From Pararge aegeria (lineage: Eukaryota; Arthropoda; Insecta; Lepidoptera; Nymphalidae): DNA of 64,000 bases. The notes beneath the pieces are model-generated. The model was not told the origin of the DNA and ran no database searches. It saw only the letters and a program-made list of their open reading frames with translations. A program made the position numbers and the translations under genes. This document shows positions 63,342-64,000 of the stretch, piece after piece. Location of the stretch: contig NC_053194.1 of the NCBI RefSeq assembly GCF_905163445.1, positions 16,410,921 through 16,474,920 on the forward strand, in the 5' to 3' direction. Position 1 is the first letter of the stretch. Every line of letters starts with the position of its first letter.

Positions 63342-64000
63342 CTGGAATTGGACCTCTTCGACGAATCATGCTTCTTCCCCCCCTGCAGATTAGGCAGGTC
63401 CTTCTGTCTTTTCTTTGTCTCCCTCCATATCTTATAGTACAAAAAACACATAACTGTCACTGGCACATAGAACGCGGCGATTGCCGTCCCAAACGTAATA
63501 AACTGATTGGTCTCTATAAACTGTATGTAGCACTCTCGCTCAGGCACCTTCCTCTCGCCATCGATGTACGGCCACGCGTAGATCCATGGCGGCCATAGTA
63601 TCAAACTGAATCCCCACGCTCCCCCTATCATCACAGTCGCACGGCGTGTAGTCCTTTTCGCTCTGTACGTAAGCGGTCTTGTCACACTAAAATACCTATC
63701 AAAACTTATTATCAAAAGGTTGAGGACCGATGCGTTGGAGGCAAGGTAGTCTAGCGCGAGCCAGGTGTCGCAAATGTGGGGTCCCAGCGGCCAGTAGCCG
63801 TATATCGTGAACATGGTGTACAGGGGCATTGATATCAAGCCGACGGCGAAGTCCGCGACGGCGAGGGAGAATAGGAAATAGTTGCTGATGGTTTGTAGCT
63901 GCTTGTCGATCTTGAAAGAGATCATGACCATGGAGTTGCCGACGACGGTGAGTACGGAGAGTACGCTGGCGAAGAATGCGATGACTATCTTTTGGGCGAG
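63342..64000 (-). CDS. mAChR-A: Muscarinic acetylcholine receptor A, exon for TM1-TM5 (5' part outside window)
   Basis: A class A G-protein-coupled receptor for acetylcholine in the plasma membrane. The minus strand is open from 64000 to the donor at 63341 (CCAG|GTGAGT) for 219 codons plus two bases. Numbering residues from 64000: GN at 21-22 in TM1, LAVAD in TM2 (Asp50), Cys77 before TM3, the amine-binding Asp84-Tyr85, DRY at 101-103, TM4 Trp129, loop-2 Cys157, TM5 TFGTA at 169-173 and Pro180, then the basic start of intracellular loop 3. The motif FIETNQ and the loop start KKRQKDLPNLQ are what I know from Drosophila mAChR-A, and TFGTAIAAFY is a muscarinic signature. This places the gene in the atropine-sensitive, Gq-coupled A type by family knowledge, not by test. 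The start codon and N-terminal extracellular segment lie past 64000. The exon ends in split Ser220 (AG|T). Confidence 0.97.

Overview
The window is animal nuclear DNA, almost certainly from a moth or butterfly. It is AT-rich, has long introns and is packed with short fragments of transposable elements. Several of the repeat types are ones I know from lepidopteran genomes: tRNA-headed SINEs, Helitrons ending in a CTAG preceded by a GTCGCGGGC-type or CCCGGCGAAGCGGGC motif, and RTE-type and Jockey/CR1-like LINE 3' ends. A butterfly is possible from one SINE family, but I cannot name a species.

The one protein-coding gene I can establish is the insect A-type muscarinic acetylcholine receptor (mAChR-A), on the minus strand. 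Four coding exons are visible, at 64000-63342, 30710-30602, 22375-22200 and 20142-19371. All have GT-AG splice sites and compatible phases, and together they read through without a stop for 571 residues, from within TM1 to the C-terminus. The N-terminal extracellular part and the first turns of TM1 lie beyond position 64000. The three introns are about 32.6 kb, 8.2 kb and 2.06 kb, and two small exons encode the middle of the third intracellular loop.

Layout: positions 1-19370 lie downstream of the receptor stop codon. Within this, 1-5400 is rich in repeats. The stretch 5400-13700 is mostly unique AT-rich DNA with one complete hAT-type MITE (8-bp target duplication) and some unexplained palindromic motifs. 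The stretch 13.7-15.1 kb carries LINE fragments, and 15.4-19.4 kb is conspicuously poor in repeats. From 20.1 to 63.3 kb the introns hold roughly 70 recognisable repeat insertions: five tRNA-headed SINE types, several LINE 3' ends, RTE tails, Helitrons, a long-armed foldback MITE family and several unclassified families. A 5'-truncated LINE at 54.6-55.7 kb is inserted into a repeat whose uninterrupted copy sits 0.5 kb away.

I found no CRISPR, bacterial, phage or viral gene, no genuine tRNA or rRNA gene, and no convincing previously undescribed system. The most useful leads are the missing extracellular-loop-3 cysteine pair of the receptor, repeats abutting two of its splice sites, the foldback family, and a few unexplained exon-like or palindromic segments. 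Repeat boundaries are judged by eye from copies inside this window and from memory of lepidopteran repeats; expect errors of 10-30 bases unless a target duplication or defined terminus is given.
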